DNA from: Bacteroidia bacterium
GTDB lineage: Bacteria > Bacteroidota > Bacteroidia > Chitinophagales > Chitinophagaceae
DNA: 64,000 nucleotides
Direction: 5' to 3'
Assembly: GCA_030427635.1 (NCBI GenBank)
Contig: JAUIBA010000003.1
Span: 124,001-188,000, forward strand
The translations under genes and the position numbers were made by a program. A model generated the notes under the pieces. It ran no database searches, had not been told where the DNA came from, and saw only the letters and a list, made by a program, of their open reading frames with translations. Within the stretch, counting starts at the first letter, position 1; each line of letters begins with the position of its first letter. Below, piece by piece: positions 40,143-49,735 of the stretch.

Positions 40143-43100
40143 ATGAATAAGTTCATAAAATCCATTATTTCGTTCTCGCTCAGGAACAGGTTCTTTACCT
40201 TTTTCTGGGTTATACTGCTGGTTATAGCAGGTATATTCAGTTATATCAATATTCCACTGGAGGCTTTTCCCGATGTTACCAATACGCAGATAATTATTGT
40301 TACCGAGTGGAAGGGGCGTAGTGCCGAGGAGGTGGAGCGCTTTGTAACCACTCCGGTGGAGATAGCCATGAATGCCGTACAGCGCAAAACCAATGTACGC
40401 TCCATTACCATGTTTGGGCTGTCTGTTATCAAGATTATTTTTGATGATGATGTAGATGATTTCTTTGCACGGCAGCAGGTCAATAATCAGCTGCGCAATG
40501 TGTCGTTGCCAGATGATGTGCGGCCCGATGTGCAGCCGCCATATGGTCCCACCGGCGAGATATTCCGATACACGTTGCAGAGCAAAAGCCGGGATACGCG
40601 CGATTTGCTTACGCTGCAGAACTGGGTCATTGACCGTCAGCTGCGTGCAGTCCCCGGTGTGGCTGATGTTGTGGCTTTTGGTGGGCAGGAAAAAATATAT
40701 GAGATCAATGTAGACCCGGTGAGACTGCAAAAGTATGGGCTCACTCCGGCAGAGGTATTTGATGCCGTATCAAAAAGCAATCTGAATGTAGGTGGCGATA
40801 TCATAGAAAAGAATGGGCAGGCTTATGTGGTGCGTGGCATAGGGCTGCTCAACTCTGAAGATGATATCCGCAATACTATTATTACCAGCTATAATGGTAA
40901 TCCCGTTTTGGTAAATAATGTAGCATCAGTAACTGTAGGCAGTGCGCCACGTGTAGGGCAGGCAGGGCTGAATGGGAATGATGATGTAGTAGAAGGGATA
41001 GTGGTAATGCGTAAGGGGGAAAACCCTGCCGATGTACTGGCAAGATTGAAGGATAAGGTAGCAGAGCTGAATGAGCATACACTACCTGCCGATGTGAAAA
41101 TGGTGACATTCTATGATCGGGACAACCTTATACAGTTCTGTACAAAAACGGTGTTGCATAACTTGCTGGAAGGCATTATTCTGGTTACGGTAATAGTGTT
41201 CCTTTTCATGGCCGACTGGCGCACTACAGTTATTGTTTCCGTCATCATACCACTGGCTTTACTTTTTGCATTCTTTTGCCTGCGGCTCAAAGGAATGAGT
41301 GTGAATCTGCTCTCACTGGGGGCCGTGGACTTTGGCATTATCATAGATGGTGCAGTGGTAATGGTAGAGGGGCTATTTGTAGCGCTGGACCATATGGCCC
41401 ATAAAAACGGGATGGAGCGGTTCAATAAGCTGTCTAAGCTGGGATTGATAAAAAAGGCCGGTGGAGAAATGGGAAAGGCTGTGTTCTTTTCCAAGCTTAT
41501 TATTATTACTGCGTTGCTACCCATATTCTCTTTTCAGAAGGTAGAGGGCAAGATGTTTGCACCATTGGCATGGACATTGGGTTTTGCACTGCTTGGGGCT
41601 TTACTTTTTACGCTCACGCTGGTACCTCTGCTGTGTTCATTGCTGCTGCGCAGAAATGTAAAAGAGAAGCACAATGGTTTCGTACGCTTTATCAATAAGA
41701 TAGTGGAAAGTGGTTTCCGGTTCACATTTGCACATAAGAAGGCGAGTGTGGGAGCAGCAGTATTGTTACTGGCAGGTACATTGTTTTCTGCCCGGTGGCT
41801 GGGTACAGAGTTTCTGCCACCGCTTAATGAGGGGGCACTGTGGGTAGAAGCAAAGCTACCCATGAGCAACTCGCTGACAGAAACAGTGAAGATGGTAAGT
41901 ACATTACGTACAGAGTTGATGACCTTCCCTGAGGTGAATGGCGTGCTAAGCCAAACGGGGCGCTCTAATGACGGGACAGACCCAAGTGGCTTTTATTATG
42001 TACAGATGCAGGTAAATCTTAAACCCAAAGATGAATGGAAACGGCATATAACTATGGATGGTCTGGTGGAGGAAATGGATAAGCGGCTGAAAAACTATCA
42101 GGGTATTGTATACAATTATTCCCAGCCTATTATAGATAATGTGGCTGAAGCAGTAGCTGGCATCAATGCATCGAACGCGGTGAAGATATATGGCGATGAC
42201 CTGGAGGTACTGGACAGGATAGCCAACAGTGTCATAGAACAGATAAAAGATGTACCAGGTATAAAGGATGTAGGAATACTACGTAATATAGGACAGCCTG
42301 AGATAAGTGTACTGTTGGATGAGGAAAAAATGGCCATATACGGCATTACCAAGGCCGATGCACAGGCCGTTATAGAAATGGCCATAGGCGGTAAGACAGC
42401 TACAGAAAAGTATGAGGGAGAGCGGAAGTTTGATGTTCGTATCCGTTATCCTAAAGATTACCGCAAGGATGAGCAGGATATTGGTAACCTTATGGTACCT
42501 ACCATAAGAGGGGAGAAGGTGCCATTAAGGGAAATCTGTACTATTCATAAAGTAACGGGGCCAGCCTTTATATACCGTGATAATACCAAACGCTTCATTG
42601 GTGTAAAGTTCTCTATCAGGGAGCGCGATTTGGGAAGTACTATAGCCGATGCGCAGGCGCGTGTGCAGCGGACAGTAAAAATGCCTGCCGGCTACAGCAT
42701 TGGCTGGACAGGGGAGTTTGAAAATCAGGTACGTGCTACCAAAAGACTGGGGCAGGTAGTGCCGGTAAGTCTGGTTATGATATTCGTGCTGCTGTTTATT
42801 ATGTTTGGCAATGTGAAAGATGCGGCGCTGGTATTGGTTAATGTTCCTTTTGCACTCATAGGAGGTATACTGGCACTGGAGTTTACGGGCATCAACTTCG
42901 GTATATCTGCCGGGGTAGGCTTTATTGCTCTGTTTGGTATCTGTGTTCAGAATGGGGTCATCCTCATTTCTGAGTTTGCAGGTGGCTTACGCAGGAGGTT
43001 ATCACTGGAGGAGGCTATTCTTACAGCAGTAAAGGTGCGTACCCGCCCTGTGGTAATGACTGCTATGATGGCAATGCTGGGCCTTTTCCCGGCCGCACTA

Positions 43101-43241
43101 TCTACAGGTATAGGCTCCGAATCGCAGAAACCCCTGGCTGTAGTTATTATAGGAGGGCTGGTAACGGCTACCATACTTACGCTGCTAATATTCCCACTTG
43201 TGTACTGGTTTTTCAACCGGCGCTCACATGCCCACAGGTAA
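40143..43241 (+). CDS. Heavy-metal efflux RND pump, CzcA/HME1-like
   Basis: The 1032-residue product has 12 membrane helices with the usual two large periplasmic loops and RND hallmarks. The helix-4 motif at about residues 395-408 reads DFGIIIDGAVVMVE, close to the HME1 pattern (DFGxxxDGAxxxVEN), typical for Co/Zn/Cd export, not the AxGxxxDAA form of Cu/Ag pumps; the final Asn is Gly here. Proton-driven export from the periplasm is expected. Metal range is inferred. Confidence 0.92.
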   Translation: MNKFIKSIISFSLRNRFFTFFWVILLVIAGIFSYINIPLEAFPDVTNTQIIIVTEWKGRSAEEVERFVTTPVEIAMNAVQRKTNVRSITMFGLSVIKIIFDDDVDDFFARQQVNNQLRNVSLPDDVRPDVQPPYGPTGEIFRYTLQSKSRDTRDLLTLQNWVIDRQLRAVPGVADVVAFGGQEKIYEINVDPVRLQKYGLTPAEVFDAVSKSNLNVGGDIIEKNGQAYVVRGIGLLNSEDDIRNTIITSYNGNPVLVNNVASVTVGSAPRVGQAGLNGNDDVVEGIVVMRKGENPADVLARLKDKVAELNEHTLPADVKMVTFYDRDNLIQFCTKTVLHNLLEGIILVTVIVFLFMADWRTTVIVSVIIPLALLFAFFCLRLKGMSVNLLSLGAVDFGIIIDGAVVMVEGLFVALDHMAHKNGMERFNKLSKLGLIKKAGGEMGKAVFFSKLIIITALLPIFSFQKVEGKMFAPLAWTLGFALLGALLFTLTLVPLLCSLLLRRNVKEKHNGFVRFINKIVESGFRFTFAHKKASVGAAVLLLAGTLFSARWLGTEFLPPLNEGALWVEAKLPMSNSLTETVKMVSTLRTELMTFPEVNGVLSQTGRSNDGTDPSGFYYVQMQVNLKPKDEWKRHITMDGLVEEMDKRLKNYQGIVYNYSQPIIDNVAEAVAGINASNAVKIYGDDLEVLDRIANSVIEQIKDVPGIKDVGILRNIGQPEISVLLDEEKMAIYGITKADAQAVIEMAIGGKTATEKYEGERKFDVRIRYPKDYRKDEQDIGNLMVPTIRGEKVPLREICTIHKVTGPAFIYRDNTKRFIGVKFSIRERDLGSTIADAQARVQRTVKMPAGYSIGWTGEFENQVRATKRLGQVVPVSLVMIFVLLFIMFGNVKDAALVLVNVPFALIGGILALEFTGINFGISAGVGFIALFGICVQNGVILISEFAGGLRRRLSLEEAILTAVKVRTRPVVMTAMMAMLGLFPAALSTGIGSESQKPLAVVIIGGLVTATILTLLIFPLVYWFFNRRSHAHR

Positions 43242-43397
43242 AATTCCTGTGCGTAAAATAAATATATGATTTGTAGCGAGGGATTGCCTGTTAAACGTCG
43301 TCATAAGGTTGCAGCCATTGTGCTGCATTGCGATTTCAGGATTTTATCCCTTGTTGCTCCCGTCCAACCCCAAAAGGGGAGCGAGATTCGAAAAAAG

Positions 43398-43418
43398 AGT
43401 GCCCGCAAGGGCACTTTT
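43398..43418. terminator. Bidirectional terminator between pump and SRPBCC genes
   Basis: AGTGCCC-GCAA-GGGCACT with A-run before and T-run after, serving both convergent genes. Confidence 0.85.
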
Positions 43419-43434
43419 CTTTTATATACATGGC

Positions 43435-44433
43435 TTACTGCAGCAGATAGTATATGTGGGTTTCCCATTTATTACTATCCAGCTCATTTCCCGGATAGGT
43501 GAGATATTCCTCCAGTACCAGCCAGCTGTTTTGTCCGCTGTATTGCATGTATCGTTTTATGCCGTTATGTGTGTACTGCATAGAGCCATAGCCACCTTTA
43601 TGTACCGCCATAAGTGCTTTACCGGCAGGAAGCTGTGAGAAAATGATTCCGTTTACAGGGATGTCAGTACTGTCTACAACCACGCCTGCCATCAGGTCGG
43701 TACGCTGGTGTACCGTATCCCATAGATAGTACAGGCCTACGTGCGGTCCCTTTATTTTCTCTGCCGGTGTTCCGTTAAACAGGCTATATGTATCGCCAAA
43801 GAACCCTTCCAGGTCGTCCCATGCCACAGTATCCCTGATACCTGCAATAGTATAACCCGCTATTTCTGTTTCCGTTATAGCCACTACAGGTTCTGCAGTT
43901 TGCTCCATGTATGTTTTCAGGTTTGTAAGGCTGCTCTCCATATCGCCACCCATATAGCGGTCAAGGTCTACCATCAGCAGACTGGCGTTTGCCAGAAACT
44001 TAAAGTGTTTGTGAAAGGTCCATGTAACTATACTGTACAGGCCAGAGTCTTTTACGGCTATAGTTCCATCAGCCAGCATTTCACCGGGAGCCGTTACCTG
44101 AAATGTATACCGCATTACAGTTCCTTCGCTGCCATCATTCCTTATACTGCCAGAGCCTATCCGGCCCTCGTCACCTACCCATGCCACAGTATTGCCCTGT
44201 GCTCCGGGCGTACCAGACACGGTAATATTTGCTGTGCTGTCTGCCAGTAATATGGAGCTCCATTCTTTCCAGTAGCTCATATCTGATATATGAGCAAAGA
44301 CAGATGATGCCGGGGCCTGGATTACCGTTTTCCTTGTTACGGTCACATCATCGGGTTCTATCAGTGCTATTGCTACCAGCAGTGATGCTATAACCAGTAT
44401 GAAAATGACAGCCGCACGCAAAAATTTATTCAT
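43435..44433 (-). CDS. SRPBCC plus GyrI-like protein with N-terminal membrane anchor
   Basis: The 332-residue product has one membrane helix (residues 6-26), an SRPBCC/polyketide-cyclase-like domain (about 35-160, VIQAPASSVFAHISDMSYWKEW) and a GyrI-like/AraC effector-binding domain (about 180-330, ETEIAGYTIAGIRDTVAW to WETHIYYLLQ). Both are small-molecule-binding folds; the ligand is unknown. It is a known two-domain arrangement in Bacteroidota. Confidence 0.8.
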   Translation of the reverse strand: MNKFLRAAVIFILVIASLLVAIALIEPDDVTVTRKTVIQAPASSVFAHISDMSYWKEWSSILLADSTANITVSGTPGAQGNTVAWVGDEGRIGSGSIRNDGSEGTVMRYTFQVTAPGEMLADGTIAVKDSGLYSIVTWTFHKHFKFLANASLLMVDLDRYMGGDMESSLTNLKTYMEQTAEPVVAITETEIAGYTIAGIRDTVAWDDLEGFFGDTYSLFNGTPAEKIKGPHVGLYYLWDTVHQRTDLMAGVVVDSTDIPVNGIIFSQLPAGKALMAVHKGGYGSMQYTHNGIKRYMQYSGQNSWLVLEEYLTYPGNELDSNKWETHIYYLLQ

Positions 44434-44523
44434 GGTGTAAAATTAGAAACCGTAAGGCGATTTCCTGCTATACATAGCCTGAATTATATAGTGTGTGGCT
44501 ATTATTTGACCGCAGACACAATC

Positions 44524-44554
44524 ATTTGCACCGTTTTTTCGTTATTTGCACCGT
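44524..44554. repeat. Two 11-bp direct repeats upstream of GT2 gene
   Basis: ATTTGCACCGT occurs at 44524-44534 and 44544-44554, a 20-bp period, 66 nt or more before the glycosyltransferase ATG. TTTGCACC also looks like the end of Bacteroidota -7 regions, so both could be promoter or operator elements. Confidence 0.4.
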
Positions 44555-44619
44555 GATTATATAAGTGGCATGGTCATTGTTCATATTCTGACTGTGCCAT
44601 TGCTGCCAGGCGTGCTGCT

Positions 44620-46575
44620 ATGAAGTTATCTGTAATTGTTGTCAACTATAATGTCCGCTACTTTCTTGAGGTGTGCCTGCACTCAGTGCTGCGCGCTGCA
44701 CAGGATTTTGATACAGAGGTCATAGTAGTGGATAATAACTCTACCGATGACAGTTGTGAAATGGTCAGGCGCAGTTTCCCGTCGGTAGTACTTATAGAGA
44801 ATAAGGATAATAAAGGCTTCTCCAAAGCAAATAACCAGGCTGTAGCAGTGGCAAAAGGGGAGTACATTCTCTTTCTGAACCCTGATACGGTAATGCCCGA
44901 AGACTTCTTTAAGAAGACAGTGGCATATATGGATGCCCACCCTGAAGCCGGAGCTTTGGGGCCACGGCTTATAGATGGTAAGGGGCAGTTTGCCCCTGAT
45001 TCCAAGAAGTCTTTCCCTTCTCTTTCGGTAGCTATATTCAAGACCACAGGTATCAATAAATTGTTCAGCAGGTCGCCATACATTAATAAGTATTATGCGG
45101 TGCATATAGCTGAGCGGGAAACCGCAGGTGTAGATGTGCTCTCCGGTTGCTGTATGCTGGTGCGCCGTAGTGCTATGGACAAAGCCGGTGGTCCGTTCGA
45201 TGAAGATTATTTTATGTATTGCGAGGATGTGGACCTCTCATGGCGCATACATAAGGCCGGATATAGTAATGTCTATTTCCCGGAGGCTGACCTCATACAT
45301 TATAAAGGAGAGAGTACCCGTAAAATGACGCTCTCCTATGTGCGTATCTTTAATGAGGCGCTCATCACTTTTGTAAAAAAGCACTACACAAAGCAGCAGG
45401 CGGGACTGTTCATATTGTTTATAAATGCGGGCATCGTGTTGCGGGCCATACTGGGCACGGTAAAGCGGGCATTGAAAGTGCTGCATATGCCTTTGTTCGA
45501 TGCGCTCATACTGTTACTTACGCTATGGGGTATAAAGGAGTTCTGGGTAAATGAGGTAAAGAATATGTCTCCCATTACCGGTACTATTGTCTATGCTACT
45601 TTCCCTGCCTATATATTGCTTTGGTTGCTGTCGCTTTACTTCAATGGTGCTTACGATCAGCCCTACCGTGCACTGAAGGTGGCTAGAGGTATGCTCTTCG
45701 GTACCATTGTGATACTCGCTTATTATGGTCTGTTGCCGCCGGAGTATCGCTATTCACGCGCTATTATCATATTCTCTGGTTTTGTAGGTACGGGCGTGCT
45801 GCTGGGGCTGCACGAGTTGCTGTATCGTATGGGTGTGCTGCGTTTTATACCCTATGATGCACTGCCGCGCAAGGCGGTAATAGTAGCTGATGAAAAAGCT
45901 TACCAGCAAACGGCAGAAGTACTGCGTCAGGTACATTATGCACCTGAGCTATCGGGGCGTATTAGTCCATCAGCAACTACCGGCGATGATGCATTGGCTT
46001 CTATAGCCGATATGAAGCAGCTGTTGTATGTGACCAATGTAAATGAGGTGATTTTCTGTATCAACGGACTTACTTATAATGAGGTTTTCCGGCAGATGCA
46101 GCAGTGTGGAGGCGATTATGAGTATAAAATTCACCTGCCTGGTGGGCGTAGCTTCGTAGGTAGTAATTCCAGTGCCACTTCCGGTGATTTGTACACAGTA
46201 GACCGCAGGTTTAATCTTGCCAGTTTTGCACAGCTGCGAAACAAGCGTATGACAGATATTGCTTTGTCGCTTGCATTTCTGTTGTTTTTTCCAGTATTAC
46301 TTTTTCTGGTAAAACAGCCATTTGTATTTCTGGGGCGTTGCTTTAGGGTGTTGTCTGGCCATCTTACATGGGTAGGCTATGCTTCCGGGCCCTCAGTCTC
46401 GCATCTCCCGCCGCTCAGGCACGGTATTCTACCGCCTTATAATATACTTCCAGGTTATGAGCCGGTGACTGCTGTAAAAGAGGGGCTGAATATGGTGTAT
46501 GCGCAGCAGTACAATGCTGGTACAGATCTGAACATCGTTCTGAAAAACTATCGCTATCTGGGTAGTGATATATAA
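44620..46575 (+). CDS. GT2 glycosyltransferase fused to sugar-phosphate-transferase-like membrane domain
   Basis: The 651-residue product starts with a GT-A GT2 domain (residues 1-240: VIVVNYNVRYFL, VVDNNSTDDS, LFLNPDTVMPED, EDVDLSWR). Membrane helices follow (about 260-400), then a Rossmann-like part (about 410-520, RKAVIVADEKAYQQTAEVLR) and a C-terminal part starting RMTDIALSLAFLLFFPVLLF, reminiscent of WbaP/PglC-type transferases. Their catalytic core (the FFRQxRVG segment and the Asp-Glu pair) is not seen, so this half is probably inactive or altered. Likely role: cell-surface polysaccharide. Confidence 0.75.
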   Translation: MKLSVIVVNYNVRYFLEVCLHSVLRAAQDFDTEVIVVDNNSTDDSCEMVRRSFPSVVLIENKDNKGFSKANNQAVAVAKGEYILFLNPDTVMPEDFFKKTVAYMDAHPEAGALGPRLIDGKGQFAPDSKKSFPSLSVAIFKTTGINKLFSRSPYINKYYAVHIAERETAGVDVLSGCCMLVRRSAMDKAGGPFDEDYFMYCEDVDLSWRIHKAGYSNVYFPEADLIHYKGESTRKMTLSYVRIFNEALITFVKKHYTKQQAGLFILFINAGIVLRAILGTVKRALKVLHMPLFDALILLLTLWGIKEFWVNEVKNMSPITGTIVYATFPAYILLWLLSLYFNGAYDQPYRALKVARGMLFGTIVILAYYGLLPPEYRYSRAIIIFSGFVGTGVLLGLHELLYRMGVLRFIPYDALPRKAVIVADEKAYQQTAEVLRQVHYAPELSGRISPSATTGDDALASIADMKQLLYVTNVNEVIFCINGLTYNEVFRQMQQCGGDYEYKIHLPGGRSFVGSNSSATSGDLYTVDRRFNLASFAQLRNKRMTDIALSLAFLLFFPVLLFLVKQPFVFLGRCFRVLSGHLTWVGYASGPSVSHLPPLRHGILPPYNILPGYEPVTAVKEGLNMVYAQQYNAGTDLNIVLKNYRYLGSDI

Positions 46576-46677
46576 GTACATATATGTGCCCCTGTTAGGG
46601 TATACAGGTGCATAGGCTGCTAAAATTTTGAATTGTAAACTACCCGTGTTAACTTCACCCTAAATATCTATATATAC

Positions 46678-46923
46678 ATGAGAATCATTGGCTCTTTACT
46701 GTTGGTGGCTGCCTGTGGGATGGTATTAATGAGTTCCTGTACCAAAAAATATACCTGCCAGTGTAAGGTTACTTATTCCGGTGCGCCCGGCCTGCCCGAT
46801 AGCTCAGTAAGAGAATATGAGATATATAACTCAAAATCAGGTGCTGAGTCGGAATGTGAAGAGGCTTCTTATGAGCATGAAGAAGACGGTATAAAAGTAA
46901 AAGAGGAGTGTGCATTGTATTAG
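46678..46923 (+). CDS. Small lipoprotein of unknown function
   Basis: The 81-residue product has a lipoprotein signal ending MSSC (Cys at about 21), then KKYTCQCKVTYSG with two Cys, and an acidic C-terminal helix (ESECEEASYEHEEDG). No family is recognised. It has its own terminator, so it is a small independent unit. Confidence 0.7.
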   Translation: MRIIGSLLLVAACGMVLMSSCTKKYTCQCKVTYSGAPGLPDSSVREYEIYNSKSGAESECEEASYEHEEDGIKVKEECALY

Positions 46924-46950
46924 TACAATTTTCCTCCAATAAACTATAAA

Positions 46951-46980
46951 AGAAAATCCCGGGCATGCCCGGGATTTTCT
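46951..46980. terminator. Perfect palindromic bidirectional terminator
   Basis: AGAAAATCCCGGGCA and TGCCCGGGATTTTCT make a perfect 30-bp palindrome between two convergent genes. Confidence 0.85.
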
Positions 46981-47007
46981 TTTATATATCGTGTGAAACG
47001 GTCAATA

Positions 47008-47769
47008 TTAGTTTCTTCTGTTGCCAAACAGGCGCAGCAGCATAATGAACAGGTTTACAAAATCCAGATACAGATTCAGTGCCCCCATGAGCGCCAGCTT
47101 ACGGGTATCATTGGCAGTGCCATCATACTCTATACCGGCACCTATACGTTTCAGCTTCTGCACATCATAAGCTGTAAGGCCTGTAAATACAGCTACACCT
47201 ACCAGACTTATAATGTAGCCCAGCGCATCGCTGTGCAGGAACCAGTTAACCATACTGGCTATAATGATGCCCACAAGTGCCATCATCAGTATAGATCCAA
47301 AAGAAGTAAGGTCTTTATCTGTTGTGTAGCCCATTACTGCCATTACGCCAAACATAAGTGAGGCTGTAATAAAGCAGCCTATCACAGAGCTGGCTGTATA
47401 GGCCAGTAGTATAAAACTAAAGCTGATACCATTGATAGCTGCATAAGTAACAAAAAGTCCGGTGAGGGCAACGGGTGAAAGGCGATGATAGCCAAACGAC
47501 ATCAGCATCACAAACCCCAGCGGCGCCAGCATCACAATCCAGCCAAGAGGACCCAGCTTAGCTCCGGCAGATGTGACCGTGAACAGATACTGCAACAAGG
47601 AATCGTTACTGGCAAACAACAATGCAAACAGGGCAGACACTCCCAATGCCACAAACATCCAGGTGAAGACACCTGACATGAATTTCTTCGATACCGATCC
47701 GGTAGCACGTGTCTGAGATGAGTTCACTACTGTATAATCGGAGAACTCTTGTTGATTAAAACTGCTCAT
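47008..47769 (-). CDS. Bax inhibitor-1/YccA-family membrane protein
   Basis: The 253-residue product has seven membrane helices and BI-1 features: VFTWMFVALGVSALFALLFA near the start, AAINGISFSFILLAY in the middle and FTGLTAYDVQKLKRIG near residue 200 with the conserved Asp. The family includes Ca2+-leak channels such as BsYetJ; the bacterial role is not clear. Confidence 0.88.
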   Translation of the reverse strand: MSSFNQQEFSDYTVVNSSQTRATGSVSKKFMSGVFTWMFVALGVSALFALLFASNDSLLQYLFTVTSAGAKLGPLGWIVMLAPLGFVMLMSFGYHRLSPVALTGLFVTYAAINGISFSFILLAYTASSVIGCFITASLMFGVMAVMGYTTDKDLTSFGSILMMALVGIIIASMVNWFLHSDALGYIISLVGVAVFTGLTAYDVQKLKRIGAGIEYDGTANDTRKLALMGALNLYLDFVNLFIMLLRLFGNRRN

Positions 47770-47839
47770 TTTCCTGCGTGAATGAATTATGATGTAAAGG
47801 TAAAGATATAAAATGCGCCTTAGTGTGCAAGCTGGTACT

Positions 47840-47871
47840 TTTAACGTTCCGGATGAAGCACTTTAACGTTC
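47840..47871. repeat. Two TTTAACGTTC repeats 22 bp apart
   Basis: TTTAACGTTC at 47840-47849 and 47862-47871, each with an AACGTT palindrome, 70-100 nt upstream of the BI-1 gene and directly before the preceding gene's stop. A paired operator is possible. Confidence 0.3.
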
Positions 47872-47872
47872 T

Positions 47873-48802
47873 TTAATATGTAAGCAACACATCAAATATG
47901 ACATGCTCTCTTTTGCGGGAAAATATGTGCCAGTTGCCATTATAGTTTATGTGTACAGGGTACAGCTTACCATCTTTCTCCGTAGTGCGTACCTGCATTT
48001 TTACATCAAAGTCATATAATAATGTATGATAAGATAAGGCATAGTTGCGTGCCAGTAGGGCGTAGTCACTCTGTCTGAACCAGGTAGTAAGTTCATTATA
48101 TATCACTTTGCGAGTGTTTTCATTTTTTGGCGTGATGGTGAATTTATAACAGTCTGTACCGGCATATTCGTCTACCGATATGCGAAAGTCATACTTCCAT
48201 GCCTCATCAGGGTCAAAGATAGATGCCCTGTCGGCCATGAAGGGGATACCACTCACCCTGCTGCCGGGGTTAAATATGAGTTGCTTTAGCTGGTATTTAC
48301 TTTTTTCTATTCTTCCGGCTCCTTTTACATCCATCATACCGGCTACTATATCATCTTCATTACATACCGTATCCCGGGTCAGAAACAGGTATTCAAAAAG
48401 GGTAGTAGTATAATAGTTAGGCTCACCTTTTCGGTTATAATAGTTTCCTGTAGTGCGCTCTTCCGGGAAAGTCATTGTCCGGCAGTTATTATATATTTCC
48501 TGTCTTACCCTGCTGTGCTGTGCCGCTATTTCCTGTTGCTTGTTGTCATATATCTTTATATCATTTACTGAGGAGTAGGGCACAAGGTGCATGCTGCGGA
48601 ATGCCTTGTAGAAAGTAGTGTCGGCTTTTACCCTGCGTATAAACGCCTGTACATCAAATGAGCTTCTGATTACAAAAGTATCCAGCGTTATGGGCTGTGT
48701 AAATATGCTCAGTGAGTCGGGTACAGGCTGAGACTGACTGTAGCCCGGTAGCAGGCGCAACAGACATACAGTCGTCAGCAGGTAAAGTACCCGTCGGTTC
48801 AT
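47873..48802 (-). CDS. Secreted protein of unknown function
   Basis: The 309-residue product has a signal peptide (cut near GYSQS) and a beta-rich body with DVQAFIRRVKADTTFYKAFR, FRISVDEYAGTDCYKFTITPK and VHINYNGNWHIFSRKREHVIFDVLL at the end. It resembles uncharacterised Bacteroidota outer-membrane-associated proteins. Its ATG overlaps the stop of ispD by one base, so the two are coupled. Confidence 0.7.
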   Translation of the reverse strand: MNRRVLYLLTTVCLLRLLPGYSQSQPVPDSLSIFTQPITLDTFVIRSSFDVQAFIRRVKADTTFYKAFRSMHLVPYSSVNDIKIYDNKQQEIAAQHSRVRQEIYNNCRTMTFPEERTTGNYYNRKGEPNYYTTTLFEYLFLTRDTVCNEDDIVAGMMDVKGAGRIEKSKYQLKQLIFNPGSRVSGIPFMADRASIFDPDEAWKYDFRISVDEYAGTDCYKFTITPKNENTRKVIYNELTTWFRQSDYALLARNYALSYHTLLYDFDVKMQVRTTEKDGKLYPVHINYNGNWHIFSRKREHVIFDVLLTY

Positions 48803-49488
48803 CAGTCGCTCGTTTTCAGTAATGTTTCTGCTATAATCATATCACCAGGCGTGGTGATTTTTATGTTGTTCCGGTCGCCCTCTACCAGCTGCACTTTTTT
48901 ACCACTGGCTTCTACTACCGTAGCCTCATCTGTAAATATTGGTTCCCAGGTACGGTTAAATGCAGGTAATATTACCTCGGTCATGAATGTTTGGGGCGTT
49001 TGTACCGAGCGCAGGTTATCCCGGTTCAGCGGTTGTGAGTCGCCGCTTTCCATTATCACCCTCACACTGTCATTCACTGGTATCACAGGCACTGCGCTGC
49101 CATGATCCATAGCCGTTTCATAACATCTGTATATAAGCTCCTGCGATATAAGAGGTCTTACCCCGTCATGGATAAATACAATGCCATTGCCCTTTACAGC
49201 CTTGAGGCCGTTCTGTACACTGTGAAACCGGGTTTCCCCGCCAGCCACAGTAGTTACTTTCTGCCCGCCAATGTATGATTTGAGTATCGTATGTACTCCG
49301 TTTACCTGGTCGGCAGGTGTTACAAGTATTATCTCTATATCTGGTATAGCGTGTGAGAATGCCAGAATAGAATGGCATAACACAGGTACACCCATAAGTG
49401 GCAGAAACTGTTTGGGTACTGTACTACCCATGCGGGTTCCCTTGCCCCCGGCCACAATTATGGCATATTTTTTGAAATTGCTGGTCAT
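48802..49488 (-). CDS. ispD: 2-C-methyl-D-erythritol 4-phosphate cytidylyltransferase
   Basis: The 228-residue product has the IspD signature IIVAGGKGTRMGSTVPKQFLPL near the start, FIHDGVRPLIS in the middle and VEGDRNNIKITTPGDMIIAE near the end. It makes CDP-ME in the MEP isoprenoid pathway. Length is normal. It is followed with a one-base overlap by a secreted-protein gene. Confidence 0.94.
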   Translation of the reverse strand: MTSNFKKYAIIVAGGKGTRMGSTVPKQFLPLMGVPVLCHSILAFSHAIPDIEIILVTPADQVNGVHTILKSYIGGQKVTTVAGGETRFHSVQNGLKAVKGNGIVFIHDGVRPLISQELIYRCYETAMDHGSAVPVIPVNDSVRVIMESGDSQPLNRDNLRSVQTPQTFMTEVILPAFNRTWEPIFTDEATVVEASGKKVQLVEGDRNNIKITTPGDMIIAETLLKTSD

Positions 49489-49735
49489 AAAATAAGTTTA
49501 GTTTTCATCGGATCTATGCTGCAAAAAAAGCACCTTTCCGCCGCTTTACAAACACATTTGCAGGCGTTGTATGTAGTCAGGCAGCTAACAATTATCTCTT
49601 TATTATATGTTATTGATGTTTTTACTGCTTACGGGTACGGGCTAAAAACCGGCTGCGGTCCCTGCATTTTTGCATTTTACAATTTGTTGCGGAATCGGTA
49701 ACTTCGCAACCACAAAAAAGAAGCTCCCAAACGGT

